From CAYRYU01 sp964428355 (GTDB lineage Bacteria > Muiribacteriota > Ozemobacteria > Ozemobacterales > Ozemobacteraceae), in contig CAYRYU010000010.1 of assembly GCA_964428355.1 (NCBI GenBank), positions 53,432 to 117,431 on the forward strand: a stretch of DNA of 64,000 bases, read 5' to 3'. Within the stretch, counting starts at the first letter, position 1; each line of letters begins with the position of its first letter. A program made the position numbers and the translations under genes. Positions 53,339 through 62,221 of the stretch are shown in pieces. The notes under the pieces were generated by a model, which made no database searches, was not told where the DNA came from, and saw nothing but the letters and a program-made list of their open reading frames with translations.

Positions 53339-54670
53339 ATGATCACCGAACTTCACCTCGAAAACTTCAAGGGCTGGAAGAAGGGGACCTTCCCCCTCAA
53401 TCGGATAAACGTATTTTTCGGTACCAACAGTTCGGGAAAGTCCAGTATCTTCCAGAGTCTCCTGCTACTCAAGCAAACCGCCGAGAATTATGACCGTAGT
53501 CGCCCACTTCACTTCGGTGACAGGGGCAAAGACCCGGTTGAGTTGGGCAGTTTTGAGGACCTCGTTTTTAGCCATGATTCCGACTTGGAGATAGGCCTTG
53601 GCTTGGTCTGGGAAGTGCCTGGGGTTGAAGTGGGCCCTTCTTTCCCCATCGATCGGATTTCTTACCGGGGAGGATTTTGCTCCATCGAGGATCAGTTGGT
53701 TATTTCCAGATTAGGATATGTCGGCCACGGGAGGGAAGACGTTCACTTTTCCATCGAGCGTAAAAAAGACGGGTCTTACCAGGGCTCTCTCGAATCCCCT
53801 GGTGACCAGCCCGAGAAACACCCGCTGGTTTGTCCGATGAGTTGTTATGGTATTCCCCACGCCGCTTCTCGAAAGTTCCACCCACTGTATCCCCTTGAGT
53901 TTTCAAATCAATTCGAAACCTTGATGGGGAGAATCCGCTACCTAGGCCCCCTGAGACAACCTTCCGACCGTGAATACCGGTGGTCGGGTAGCGCCCCCGA
54001 GTCGATAGGTCCTAAGGGCGAGAATGCGGTTCAAGTGATGCTTGCCGGTTTGAAACAGAAAGCCAAGAGAGGACAAAAAGTGAGTCTTGGTCAGGTTTTG
54101 CACGAATTGGCCCGAAGGTGGATGGGACGGCTTGGAGTGGCGGATGAATTTAGTCTCGAACCAATCGACAAAGATGGACGGTTCTATCAAGTTAGCTTGA
54201 AAATTCGCGGTGCTTCCCATCGCGTATCGATTGCGGATGTAGGGGTTGGAGTGTCCCAGGTTCTTCCCGTAATCGTACATCTGTATTTTGCCCCGCCTGG
54301 TTCCATCCTCCTGTTTGAACAACCTGAAATCCACCTTCATCCATCGGTACAGGCCTCTCTGGCAGACCTTTTCCTCGAAGCTGCTGAAGTGATGGGGCAT
54401 CAGATATTGGTGGAAAGCCACAGCGAGCATTTCTTGGTGAGGATGCAGCGCCGGATTGCGGAGGCCGAGCTCCCCCTGGCCTGTCGGGAGAATGTCAAGC
54501 TGTATTCCTGCCGGGTTGGGCCCAATGGTTCGGAGGCGGCAGAACTCGCCCTTGATGAATACGGAAAGATTGACAACTGGGCCCCGGACTTTTTCGGAGA
54601 TACCCTCGGTGACCGGGAGGCCATCATGCGTGCAACCTTCGCTCGCAAGAAAGCGAAAACCAGACCATGA
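53339..54670 (+). CDS. DUF3696-like AAA/SMC-type ATPase
   Basis: The 443-residue product has Walker A FFGTNSSGKSS (K34), a D-loop/Walker B region in ILLFEQPEIHLHP (about 321-334), and the later HSEHFLVRMQRRI. The C-terminal segment fits DUF3696 ATPases, which are ABC/SMC-related single-protein ATPases found in defence loci with nuclease or TOPRIM partners. Here the partner is the PIN-like protein whose start overlaps its stop as ATGA. It is placed inside the BREX operon, 22 bp after the methyltransferase. Confidence 0.85.
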   Translation: MITELHLENFKGWKKGTFPLNRINVFFGTNSSGKSSIFQSLLLLKQTAENYDRSRPLHFGDRGKDPVELGSFEDLVFSHDSDLEIGLGLVWEVPGVEVGPSFPIDRISYRGGFCSIEDQLVISRLGYVGHGREDVHFSIERKKDGSYQGSLESPGDQPEKHPLVCPMSCYGIPHAASRKFHPLYPLEFSNQFETLMGRIRYLGPLRQPSDREYRWSGSAPESIGPKGENAVQVMLAGLKQKAKRGQKVSLGQVLHELARRWMGRLGVADEFSLEPIDKDGRFYQVSLKIRGASHRVSIADVGVGVSQVLPVIVHLYFAPPGSILLFEQPEIHLHPSVQASLADLFLEAAEVMGHQILVESHSEHFLVRMQRRIAEAELPLACRENVKLYSCRVGPNGSEAAELALDEYGKIDNWAPDFFGDTLGDREAIMRATFARKKAKTRP

Positions 54671-55233
54671 GCAGTCGAATCGTTGACACCAACGTCTGGG
54701 TTGCTGCCTCCGGCGGAGCCCCGCACATGGGGGAAGAGTGTACCGAAACCTGCTTCGAATGGTTCGAGACATTCAAGTCCTCCTGGGACCTCCTCGTCAT
54801 CGATGCTGATAGCTGGGGAAGCGCGGAACATCATGTTCCTGGCACCAGCGTTATTGGGGAACTGAAGGCGAACCTCGGTCCGGGCAGTTACGGGCTCGAC
54901 CTGCTCAACCACCATTTCATGCCCTTGAACCTTTTCGACCCCATCCAGCTCGAGTATGGTGGCAAGGGAGCCTATATCCTCGAAGACATGGACGAAAAGG
55001 GTGATATCGTCGATCGGGTCGATGAATCCATCCTTCCCGGTTTCGAGCCAAACGATCGGAAGTGGATTGCCCTCCATTTGAAACACCCCCTGCGTCCACC
55101 TATCCACAATGCAGCGGATGGCGACTGGATCAAAGCTGAGGAGCATCTCCGGCGAATGGATGTCAAAGTCGTGCAGTTGTGCGAATGCCAACTTCGAAAG
55201 ATGGTCGAAAAACGAAGGAAGGGCAAGAAATGA
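54667..55233 (+). CDS. PIN-like ribonuclease, partner of DUF3696-like ATPase
   Basis: The 188-residue product begins SSRIVDTNVWVAASG, the usual PIN opening with D7. The third and fourth acidic positions are visible: FEPNDRKWIALHL (D130, a D-x4-A context) and HNAADGDWIKA (D151/D153). The second acid is less clear (E65 in VIGELKANL is a candidate). PIN domains are metal-dependent RNases, often toxins. Coupled by ATGA overlaps to the ATPase before it and BrxL after it, it could be an effector activated by the ATPase. The fold is inferred from motifs only. Confidence 0.6.
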   Translation: MSSRIVDTNVWVAASGGAPHMGEECTETCFEWFETFKSSWDLLVIDADSWGSAEHHVPGTSVIGELKANLGPGSYGLDLLNHHFMPLNLFDPIQLEYGGKGAYILEDMDEKGDIVDRVDESILPGFEPNDRKWIALHLKHPLRPPIHNAADGDWIKAEEHLRRMDVKVVQLCECQLRKMVEKRRKGKK

Positions 55234-57308
55234 GTCTGAACCAACAGGTCCTGGAGGTTTTCCGGGGTAAGGTCGTGAACAAGGCCCACACCCTCAACAC
55301 TGGTGTTGATGAGTTTCCCCGGTATGTTCTCGAGTATCTGATCGACAATTACTGCGCGGAAGAGACATTCCACCAGGACATGGAGAAGGTCGTCCGGCGC
55401 CTCAAGGAGACGTTCGTCCATGGGGCCGAAGCCGAGAAGATCAGACACTTCATCCGCGAGAACCGGCGGCACTCCATCATCGCCAGCCTCGAGGTCCGCC
55501 TGGTCGAGACCGAAGACAAATACTGGGCGACGATCACCGCGATCAATGAGACCTTCGTGAACATTCCCGAGCCCATCGTCCGTCAGTATCCGATGCTCCT
55601 CGCAGGGGGCATGTGGGGAACCATCGAGTTGACCTATGACGAGACCGAAGTCCATGCGAAGAAGATCCGCCCCTTCAAGGTGACGGCGTTCACTCCCTTC
55701 CAGGTCAGTGTCATCAACCTCGATGAGTTCGTGGAGAAACGGCAGGAATTCACGACCGAAGCCTGGATCGACCTCCTGGTCAATTCCTGCGGGTTGAACC
55801 CGGGGCGGCTCGACCGCCGGCAGAAACTCCTCTACCTGTGCCGGTGCATTCCACTGGTGGAGAGCAATATCAACCTGGTCGAACTCGCCCCCCGCGAGAC
55901 GGGGAAGACCTACCTTTATCGCAACATTTCCTACTTCGCCCATGTCCTGTCCGGCGGAAAGGCGACCCCAGCACAGCTTTTCATCAATCTCAACACCGGC
56001 AAGATCGGAATGGTGGGATACCGCGACGTGGTCGTTTTCGACGAGATTGCCAACACCGACTTCACCGACCCAAAGGCCATGGTCAGCATCATGCAGGGGT
56101 ACATGCAGGATGCCCGGTTCAGCCGTGGAAAGAAGGAAATGCTGGCATTCGCAAGCCTCGTCTTCGTCGGAAATCTCGACGTCCAGGGCAAGCTCCCCCA
56201 CGAAAAGTATTTCCATCTCTTTGAACCCCTGCCTGACTTCCTGCAGGTGATCGCGTTCCTCGACCGCATCCATGCATACCTCCCGGGGTGGGAGATCCCC
56301 AAGCTGAGCCCGTCGAGTTACTCCCAGGAGTACGGCTTCATCAGCGATTACTTCTGCGAGATCATGCACGAATTGCGGAAGATCGATGTCCTGGCCGCGG
56401 TCCGCTCACGGTTTGAACTGGTCGATCTCGCCGGAACCACCCAGGGACTCTCCGGGCGCGACCAACGGGCGATCACCAAAATGGTCTCCGGGTTCCTCAA
56501 ACTTCTCTATCCGGACGGAAACTGCACCGACGACGAACTCGAGGAACTGGTCGTTCTTGGGTGTGAATTGCGGCAGCGGGTGAGGGATCAACTCCACCTC
56601 ATGGCAGCTGGGGAATACGAAAAGATCCGCCTGGGGGGCAAGATCGTTTCCACGGGGAAAACCTCCGCCCCGACCCTTCCCGACAGTGGACGGGTTCAAA
56701 AGGTGGGCCTTCCCGAACGCCCCGCTATCGGCGAAGTAGTGGGCTTGGCCGTGGTGGGTGATCGCGGCTGCATTCTGCGCTTCGAAATGCAGGCCACGAA
56801 GGGCGGCGGCAGAATCGTTCCCCTTGGTTCGATCCAACGGGTCATGAGGGAGAGTATCGAGGCTGCGGCCCAATACATCAAATCCCATGCCGATGACCTG
56901 GGAGTGAACCCGGATTGGCGACAGAACTTCGACGTTGCCGTTCTGGCCACCTTCATGGGGATTCCAAAAGAAGGCCCCTCTGCCGGAATCACCATCGTTA
57001 CCGGAATCGTTTCAGCCCTGAAAGGAATTCCCGTCCGCAACGACCTGGCGATGACAGGTGAGATAACCATCATGGGCCGTGTCCTTCCCGTGGGTGGAAT
57101 CCCTCAGAAAATCCGCGCCGCCTTCGACGCCGGCATCAAGGAAGTCCTCATCCCAGGGGAAAACCAGACCGATCTCCTGGTGGTCCCCCCCTATGTCCTT
57201 CAGGCCTTAAAAATCACCCCGATTACGACCATCACCGAAGTTCTGACAGCCGCCATGACGGTGACCCCCTCTGGGAAAAAGACCGGGAACAAGACCCCGA
57301 CCCCATGA
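55230..57308 (+). CDS. brxL: BrxL AAA+/Lon-like BREX protein
   Basis: The 692-residue product is BrxL: an N-terminal domain, an AAA+ core with Walker A ELAPRETGKTY (K about 226) and Walker B VVVFDEIAN, and a C-terminal Lon protease domain. The Ser-Lys dyad is present as GPSAG (S584) and GGIPQK (K627), 43 residues apart as in E. coli Lon (S679/K722), within the classical MTGEITIMGRVLPVGG. ATG 55230 overlaps the PIN stop as ATGA; the in-frame 55179 start lies inside the PIN gene. Its 3' end stops 12 bp from the convergent helicase gene. Confidence 0.92.
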   Translation: MSLNQQVLEVFRGKVVNKAHTLNTGVDEFPRYVLEYLIDNYCAEETFHQDMEKVVRRLKETFVHGAEAEKIRHFIRENRRHSIIASLEVRLVETEDKYWATITAINETFVNIPEPIVRQYPMLLAGGMWGTIELTYDETEVHAKKIRPFKVTAFTPFQVSVINLDEFVEKRQEFTTEAWIDLLVNSCGLNPGRLDRRQKLLYLCRCIPLVESNINLVELAPRETGKTYLYRNISYFAHVLSGGKATPAQLFINLNTGKIGMVGYRDVVVFDEIANTDFTDPKAMVSIMQGYMQDARFSRGKKEMLAFASLVFVGNLDVQGKLPHEKYFHLFEPLPDFLQVIAFLDRIHAYLPGWEIPKLSPSSYSQEYGFISDYFCEIMHELRKIDVLAAVRSRFELVDLAGTTQGLSGRDQRAITKMVSGFLKLLYPDGNCTDDELEELVVLGCELRQRVRDQLHLMAAGEYEKIRLGGKIVSTGKTSAPTLPDSGRVQKVGLPERPAIGEVVGLAVVGDRGCILRFEMQATKGGGRIVPLGSIQRVMRESIEAAAQYIKSHADDLGVNPDWRQNFDVAVLATFMGIPKEGPSAGITIVTGIVSALKGIPVRNDLAMTGEITIMGRVLPVGGIPQKIRAAFDAGIKEVLIPGENQTDLLVVPPYVLQALKITPITTITEVLTAAMTVTPSGKKTGNKTPTP

Positions 57309-57320
57309 AATTCTTCAACT

Positions 57321-59510
57321 TCAGTCACAACCGAGAGATGCGAAGAGATCCTGATGGAGGATTCTCAGCTCCATTTCTTTCAAACTGAAAAGGAAATCCA
57401 GCAACCCCGGTTCGATTCTCGAAAACAGTTCGACCACTTGCAGTTCGTCCGGCAACATGGAGAAGAATTTCGAACAGGAAAACATTCCTGCGAAATCGGG
57501 AACATTCTCTGAGATGACCTTTTTCACTTGGGTTTCATCGACTTCGAAGGAGTCGATCGGGCGGGAATACACAACCCGAAATTCATCAAACCATTTCCCT
57601 CCGAACACTTTGGACAAGAGGAAATTGCCGACCGTCCCCGCAAAGGTGTAGTACACATATTCGCCGGTCTTGGGGAAAAAGAAAATGCGCTTTCCCTGTC
57701 CAAGGGAATTCACCACCGAAACCCAGGATTTTATCCGGTCGCGCAAATTCGGGTGGATACTCGTTCGATCCAGGACTCGAACGTCCATCGTTCGGGTCAA
57801 CCTGTTGGCTAAAAAGAAACTGACAGGGGCGAAAAGAGATTTGTACTTCAGCTTCTTCACATTTCCGTCCCTATCGGCATCGGATACTAGGACGCGCCCG
57901 TACCCCCGTCCCAGTTCAATGTCCTCGATCCGATAATACTTTCCCCCGATCAGAACGGTATCACCAATTTCGATGAGATCCTTGTTCTCCCGGAAGGGAA
58001 ACTCGGCCACGAGCTTGTCCCCCTTCCGGAAGAAACATAACCTTCCGGCTATTTCCGCTCCGATATTGCCGAAAATCCGACGCTTCTTGATCATGAAATC
58101 GGCGGACTCTGAAAGGGCGAATTCATCGATATGAGCCAGGGGCTTGGAAATGAACCTGGCCCGAACAAGAGAATCGAGGATCTTATACATCTCATCGGGC
58201 TCGAGCCGAGTTTCCGATGGTAACCTGAGGTTTACATCCGTGACGCGTTTCATGGGCAGCTTCCCGTGCTGTCGCATAAGGGAAAAAAGCTGCTGGATTG
58301 CAACGCTATAACATCTGGACTTCACGGGAGGTTCGAACGAATCCTCAAAATACGAAGCCAGAAGGCTCAAAAAAAGGGCAATATCATTTTGGGCCGCATT
58401 CCGTTCCCCCATGTTTCGAACCAGACCAACAACTCGAATGATTTTCCGTCTTCGATCGCCTCGGCCGATTTTCTGGACGAATGAGCCGATGCTGCTTGGA
58501 GCCCCGAAAAGGAACACTGCATCGATGTCACCGACGTCGATCCCCAATTCAAGAGTTGAGGTCGCGATGCAGATGGCCTTTCCTTTCTTGAATTTCAACT
58601 CAGCCTCGGTATCGGACCGTTCTTCAAAACTCAGGGTTGAGTAATGAATGAGGACACTCTCGTTTGGGTCCTGGCAAAGCCCCGTGAGGTTCTCGAAAAT
58701 GTCGTCGCACTCACGCCGGGAGTTTGCGAAGATCAGGATCTTCCCTGCGTTCCACTTCGTTCTGGCCAAATCGACGGCGTCGGCGAGGTCTTGGAAAGAT
58801 CCGACTTCACCCAGGTTGAAATTGAGCTCCCGTCTTATCTCGGATGAGCTCACTTCCTGAACTTCCCCACCAAAGTCGGCCAAAAACCGCTTCACATGCC
58901 CTGTATCTGGAATCGTGGCTGACATTCCGACCATCTGAAGGTCTTTTTGGGTCAGAAGTTTCAACCGCGATAACAACCAGGCCAATTGGATACCCCGAAC
59001 GGTGCCGACAAATTGATGAACCTCATCGACAACCACGACTCGGATCGTGGAAAGGCAACCATGGATCTGCAGAAACCTGTCATTGAAATGGTCCACGGGC
59101 GTTCCGAGGAGAACGTCAAGGGATTCAGGGGTTGTGATGATGATCTGCGGGGGCGGCTTTCGAAGGACTTCATTGACGTCGCCCGTTTTTCGGCCCAATC
59201 TGATTCCAAATGAATCATAGGCCCACTCGAACCTGTGGTACAAATCGTTGATGAGGGCCTTGGTGGGGCAGATGTACAAGATCCTGGAGCAAATCCGGTC
59301 CTTACGGAAGTCATGTTCCAGGATGTTCTCGAACAGGGGGATTAGAACAGCTTCAGTCTTGCCGGCCCCGGTAGGAGCACAAATCAGGAGGGTCCTTCCG
59401 CTCAGAACGGGTTCAAGGGCTGCGATCTGGAGATTTCTCAGGGTACCGGTATGAAGGGAGTACTTTGCGACTTCAAAGAGATTGGGAATCAGGTTCGAAA
59501 CCGACTTCAC
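57321..59510 (-). CDS. Lhr-like SF2 helicase (BrxHI-like)
   Basis: The 729-residue product has Walker A CAPTGAGKTEAV (K51), PTKALINDL (motif Ia), a DEVH box (VVVVDEVHQF, 162-165), SAT motif (GMSATIPDTG), IFANSRREC, TSTLELGIDVGD and motif VI QKIGRGDRR. The order and the Lhr-like spacing match BrxHI helicases of BREX types 2 and 6. It starts with GTG overlapping the previous stop (GTGA), so it is coupled to the BrxD-like gene. It ends the four- to five-gene minus-strand module. Confidence 0.88.
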   Translation of the reverse strand: MKSVSNLIPNLFEVAKYSLHTGTLRNLQIAALEPVLSGRTLLICAPTGAGKTEAVLIPLFENILEHDFRKDRICSRILYICPTKALINDLYHRFEWAYDSFGIRLGRKTGDVNEVLRKPPPQIIITTPESLDVLLGTPVDHFNDRFLQIHGCLSTIRVVVVDEVHQFVGTVRGIQLAWLLSRLKLLTQKDLQMVGMSATIPDTGHVKRFLADFGGEVQEVSSSEIRRELNFNLGEVGSFQDLADAVDLARTKWNAGKILIFANSRRECDDIFENLTGLCQDPNESVLIHYSTLSFEERSDTEAELKFKKGKAICIATSTLELGIDVGDIDAVFLFGAPSSIGSFVQKIGRGDRRRKIIRVVGLVRNMGERNAAQNDIALFLSLLASYFEDSFEPPVKSRCYSVAIQQLFSLMRQHGKLPMKRVTDVNLRLPSETRLEPDEMYKILDSLVRARFISKPLAHIDEFALSESADFMIKKRRIFGNIGAEIAGRLCFFRKGDKLVAEFPFRENKDLIEIGDTVLIGGKYYRIEDIELGRGYGRVLVSDADRDGNVKKLKYKSLFAPVSFFLANRLTRTMDVRVLDRTSIHPNLRDRIKSWVSVVNSLGQGKRIFFFPKTGEYVYYTFAGTVGNFLLSKVFGGKWFDEFRVVYSRPIDSFEVDETQVKKVISENVPDFAGMFSCSKFFSMLPDELQVVELFSRIEPGLLDFLFSLKEMELRILHQDLFASLGCD

Positions 59511-60895
59511 ACTGCCCGCATCTCGAACTTCCTGAACTTGGCAAATTGTTGCAGGAAGGACTTGATCTCCCCATTTTGCAGGACCTGAGCATTAATGACC
59601 TTCTTTCCATCCGAGGTCGAATCGATCGACAGGACTTTGCATACCCCATAGATTTCGTGCTGAAGATGGTCCCCGGGCTTGATGGAGTCTTCCCTTGCGG
59701 TTCCTCGGGCAACCAGGTTGATTTCTGCAGTGAGGAGGTGGGCGGTCTCTTTCGGAAAGATGCTGAAAAAATCAAGAACCTCAACGATGGTTTTAATCAC
59801 GGACCTTGTCGGGAGACCCCCACTCTCCGAAAGTTCGAAGAACTTCTCCAGGAATTTCTCGTGTTCAGCTCGGAACCGGGCCGTTGGATAGGCCCGTTCG
59901 TAAAATCTGAGGATGCTCTTTGAAAGAATCCTGTAGTCATTGGTGGTGAGCGGTTTCAACACGCGAAGAACTGCACCCCGATTCTGGTGCATGAGAAATG
60001 GGGGAATTGATACGGATCCCTTGAATCGATTGGCGAGAAAATAGTCATGGATGGAATCCAGGGTTCCCGGGGTCACTCCGAAGACGATGAAAACATTCCT
60101 GATGCCGGCAATCAGAGAATTGAGATTGTTGAAAATTTTGGCCCGAGATTGGAGCCCCCTGCTTAGTGCGAAAAAATTTTCGAACTCGTCCACGAGAATC
60201 AACCACCCGGAATATCCCAGGTCAACGAGCATCTGACCAAGGGAACGGACAAGATCCATGATTTCATCTTGTACGAACTTCAGGGTGCCCAAGTTGAAGG
60301 AGGTTCCAAGGACCTCTCGAAGGATTTTCTTGATGTTCCTGATTTCAACCTTTTCGCAAAGGAGCCAACGAATGATCTCTTTCGAATCTTCGGATGAATT
60401 AGGATCCATCAAAGAATTCAGATAAGCCCTGATCCCAACCTTCAACTTCTTCTCGGAATAAACGGAGTTTCCCACGTCATTGCACCATTCTTCGAGGCGG
60501 ATTCTTTTCGGTGATCGCGAAATCTCCTGAAGAATTCGCTCAAAACCCACAATCGTGGGAAAATCCGGGAGTTCGATTCGCTCGAGGATGAGGTTGAAGG
60601 CTTTATCCAATTTGTTGAACAAATTAGTTTGGTCAACGGTCACATTACTTTGGACAAAGTTCTCCCGAAATCCCAGATACTTGGCATAGGAAAGGGCATG
60701 GGATTTTCCCGAACCAAACTGCCCTTCAATCAAAAGGCTCCGACCCTCCCGCCTTTTTACCCGTTCGAAGTTCCCCATCAAATCGGCAATGATTTCGTCT
60801 CGCCCAACCGTAAGCTGGTGAACCTGCTGCATTGGGACAATTCCGTATCGCATAGAGTTGATGACGACCTGAGAGCTGAAAACCTCCTCATCCAT
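59507..60895 (-). CDS. brxD: BrxD-family ATPase with C-terminal beta domain
   Basis: The 462-residue product has Walker A GQFGSGKSH (K64), Walker B ILVDEFENFF at about 228-238, and the BREX ATP-binding (DUF2791) layout. After about residue 405 it adds a small beta domain, GDHLQHEIYGVCKVLSID, which looks like the CarD/Tudor-like barrel often found at the end of UvrD and Mfd. That tail may contact RNA polymerase or DNA. BrxD proteins pair with BrxHI helicase in known types, and the helicase gene overlaps the stop here. Confidence 0.8.
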   Translation of the reverse strand: MDEEVFSSQVVINSMRYGIVPMQQVHQLTVGRDEIIADLMGNFERVKRREGRSLLIEGQFGSGKSHALSYAKYLGFRENFVQSNVTVDQTNLFNKLDKAFNLILERIELPDFPTIVGFERILQEISRSPKRIRLEEWCNDVGNSVYSEKKLKVGIRAYLNSLMDPNSSEDSKEIIRWLLCEKVEIRNIKKILREVLGTSFNLGTLKFVQDEIMDLVRSLGQMLVDLGYSGWLILVDEFENFFALSRGLQSRAKIFNNLNSLIAGIRNVFIVFGVTPGTLDSIHDYFLANRFKGSVSIPPFLMHQNRGAVLRVLKPLTTNDYRILSKSILRFYERAYPTARFRAEHEKFLEKFFELSESGGLPTRSVIKTIVEVLDFFSIFPKETAHLLTAEINLVARGTAREDSIKPGDHLQHEIYGVCKVLSIDSTSDGKKVINAQVLQNGEIKSFLQQFAKFRKFEMRAV

Positions 60896-60901
60896 AAAGA
60901 A

Positions 60902-62221
60902 TCATTCCCAAAGAGAGGTCTTGATGGTATCTGACTTCAGGACAAATTTTCTCACGTTCAGGCTTTTTAGATGATCGGGGTTGAACTGGCCAATGTCGAG
61001 GATTTCGACCATTAACTCCACGGAGGCTCTCAGGGGGGCCTTTTGGGCCCTGAACTCAAATGCCCTTTGGGCAACCTCGTGGATGACATCCGAGTCGAAA
61101 TACTCGCTGGGCTCCCATTGATATGCAATTCCATGGATCCGGATGATCTTTCGTATGATCTCCTCGAGATCCTCGATTTTCACCTGCGCCAGCTCGTTCT
61201 CAAGATCGATGATTATCGCTCGCGGATTGATCAGGTTTCCCAAATACTCTCCAGCCAGCCCGGTCTTGATTCGATCATAAAGGGCAGTGTATGACTGGTA
61301 CCCGTTTTTCTCCCGAAGCATTTCCACAGTCGATGCAATGAAGATGTAGCAACTCTCGGCATGATTGATTTCCCCACCGCCGTCGACGCTGTCGAGCAAG
61401 TGCCTGATATTATTGTAAGCTGCTTGGGCTACAGTTTTAGACTGTGTCAAGATTCGTTCTGCCTCGTCGATGAGGATTATTATTCCTGCGAATCCAAGAG
61501 CCCGAACAATGTCGGTGAGGCTCTTGATCGATTCCCGTGCATTATCCTTGTCGTTCAATGCGTAGATTTGAAATAAACGGACCTCTCTGAGGGGGAGTTT
61601 CTCCCCATGGAACCATCTTAAGATGGTTTCATTTTCCGCCTCCCAGTCCTTCTGGTTGGAGGCTTCGACAAAGTTGGTCATGTAGTGCTTAATCGCGCTT
61701 TGGAAATTCGCAGAGCTTTTTGCAAGGTTTCCAGCAAACTCCTTGATCTTTCTTCGGACTTCCTTGGAAAGCTCAAACTGATTCCTGTCTTCGAAGGCTT
61801 CCTTGACCTCCTCTTTGATGGCGAGGGCCTTGTTCTCGATGAGAAATTTAAATACATTCTCCTGGCGGTTCTTAACCTCCAGGTTCTTCATGATCTCCCG
61901 GTACAATTCGTCGTATCGGTTCATCCGAACACATTCCGCGGTGACATAGGAAACCGCGTATTGCATTTCCTTGGCCTTTTGTTTGATCATGCTCAGGAGA
62001 TGTGTTTTTCCATTTCCGTAACTTCCGCTGATAAACCGGACCTTCGATCCTCCGCTCTTGATGTAACTCTCCAGATCCCGTGTAACATCATCGAACCACA
62101 TTTTCCGGGCAGGGATGTCCACGTTGATGGAGGAAATTGAGTTGATGTTCGGGATTCCCGATTTTAATGACTCGATGATCTTCTGTGCAGGAAACTGGGG
62201 CAGTTCCTCTTCTTGCGCCAT
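60902..62221 (-). CDS. brxD: BrxD-family ATPase, second paralog
   Basis: The 439-residue product carries Walker A GSYGNGKTHLL (K72), Walker B GIIILIDEAERIL at about 246-258 and the same DUF2791 ATPase layout, but it is clearly different in sequence from the following paralog and lacks the C-terminal beta domain. Its ATG follows the stop of the coiled-coil gene directly. Two adjacent BrxD-type ATPases could form a hetero-oligomer. Confidence 0.8.
   Translation of the reverse strand: MAQEEELPQFPAQKIIESLKSGIPNINSISSINVDIPARKMWFDDVTRDLESYIKSGGSKVRFISGSYGNGKTHLLSMIKQKAKEMQYAVSYVTAECVRMNRYDELYREIMKNLEVKNRQENVFKFLIENKALAIKEEVKEAFEDRNQFELSKEVRRKIKEFAGNLAKSSANFQSAIKHYMTNFVEASNQKDWEAENETILRWFHGEKLPLREVRLFQIYALNDKDNARESIKSLTDIVRALGFAGIIILIDEAERILTQSKTVAQAAYNNIRHLLDSVDGGGEINHAESCYIFIASTVEMLREKNGYQSYTALYDRIKTGLAGEYLGNLINPRAIIIDLENELAQVKIEDLEEIIRKIIRIHGIAYQWEPSEYFDSDVIHEVAQRAFEFRAQKAPLRASVELMVEILDIGQFNPDHLKSLNVRKFVLKSDTIKTSLWE

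Noticed and set aside
53339..55233. Calling the ATPase/PIN pair a PARIS system
   Set aside because: The second protein shows PIN-type acidic motifs, not a TOPRIM domain.
41652..57308. Assigning the locus to a published BREX type
   Set aside because: The gene set and order do not fit any type exactly, so I left the type open.
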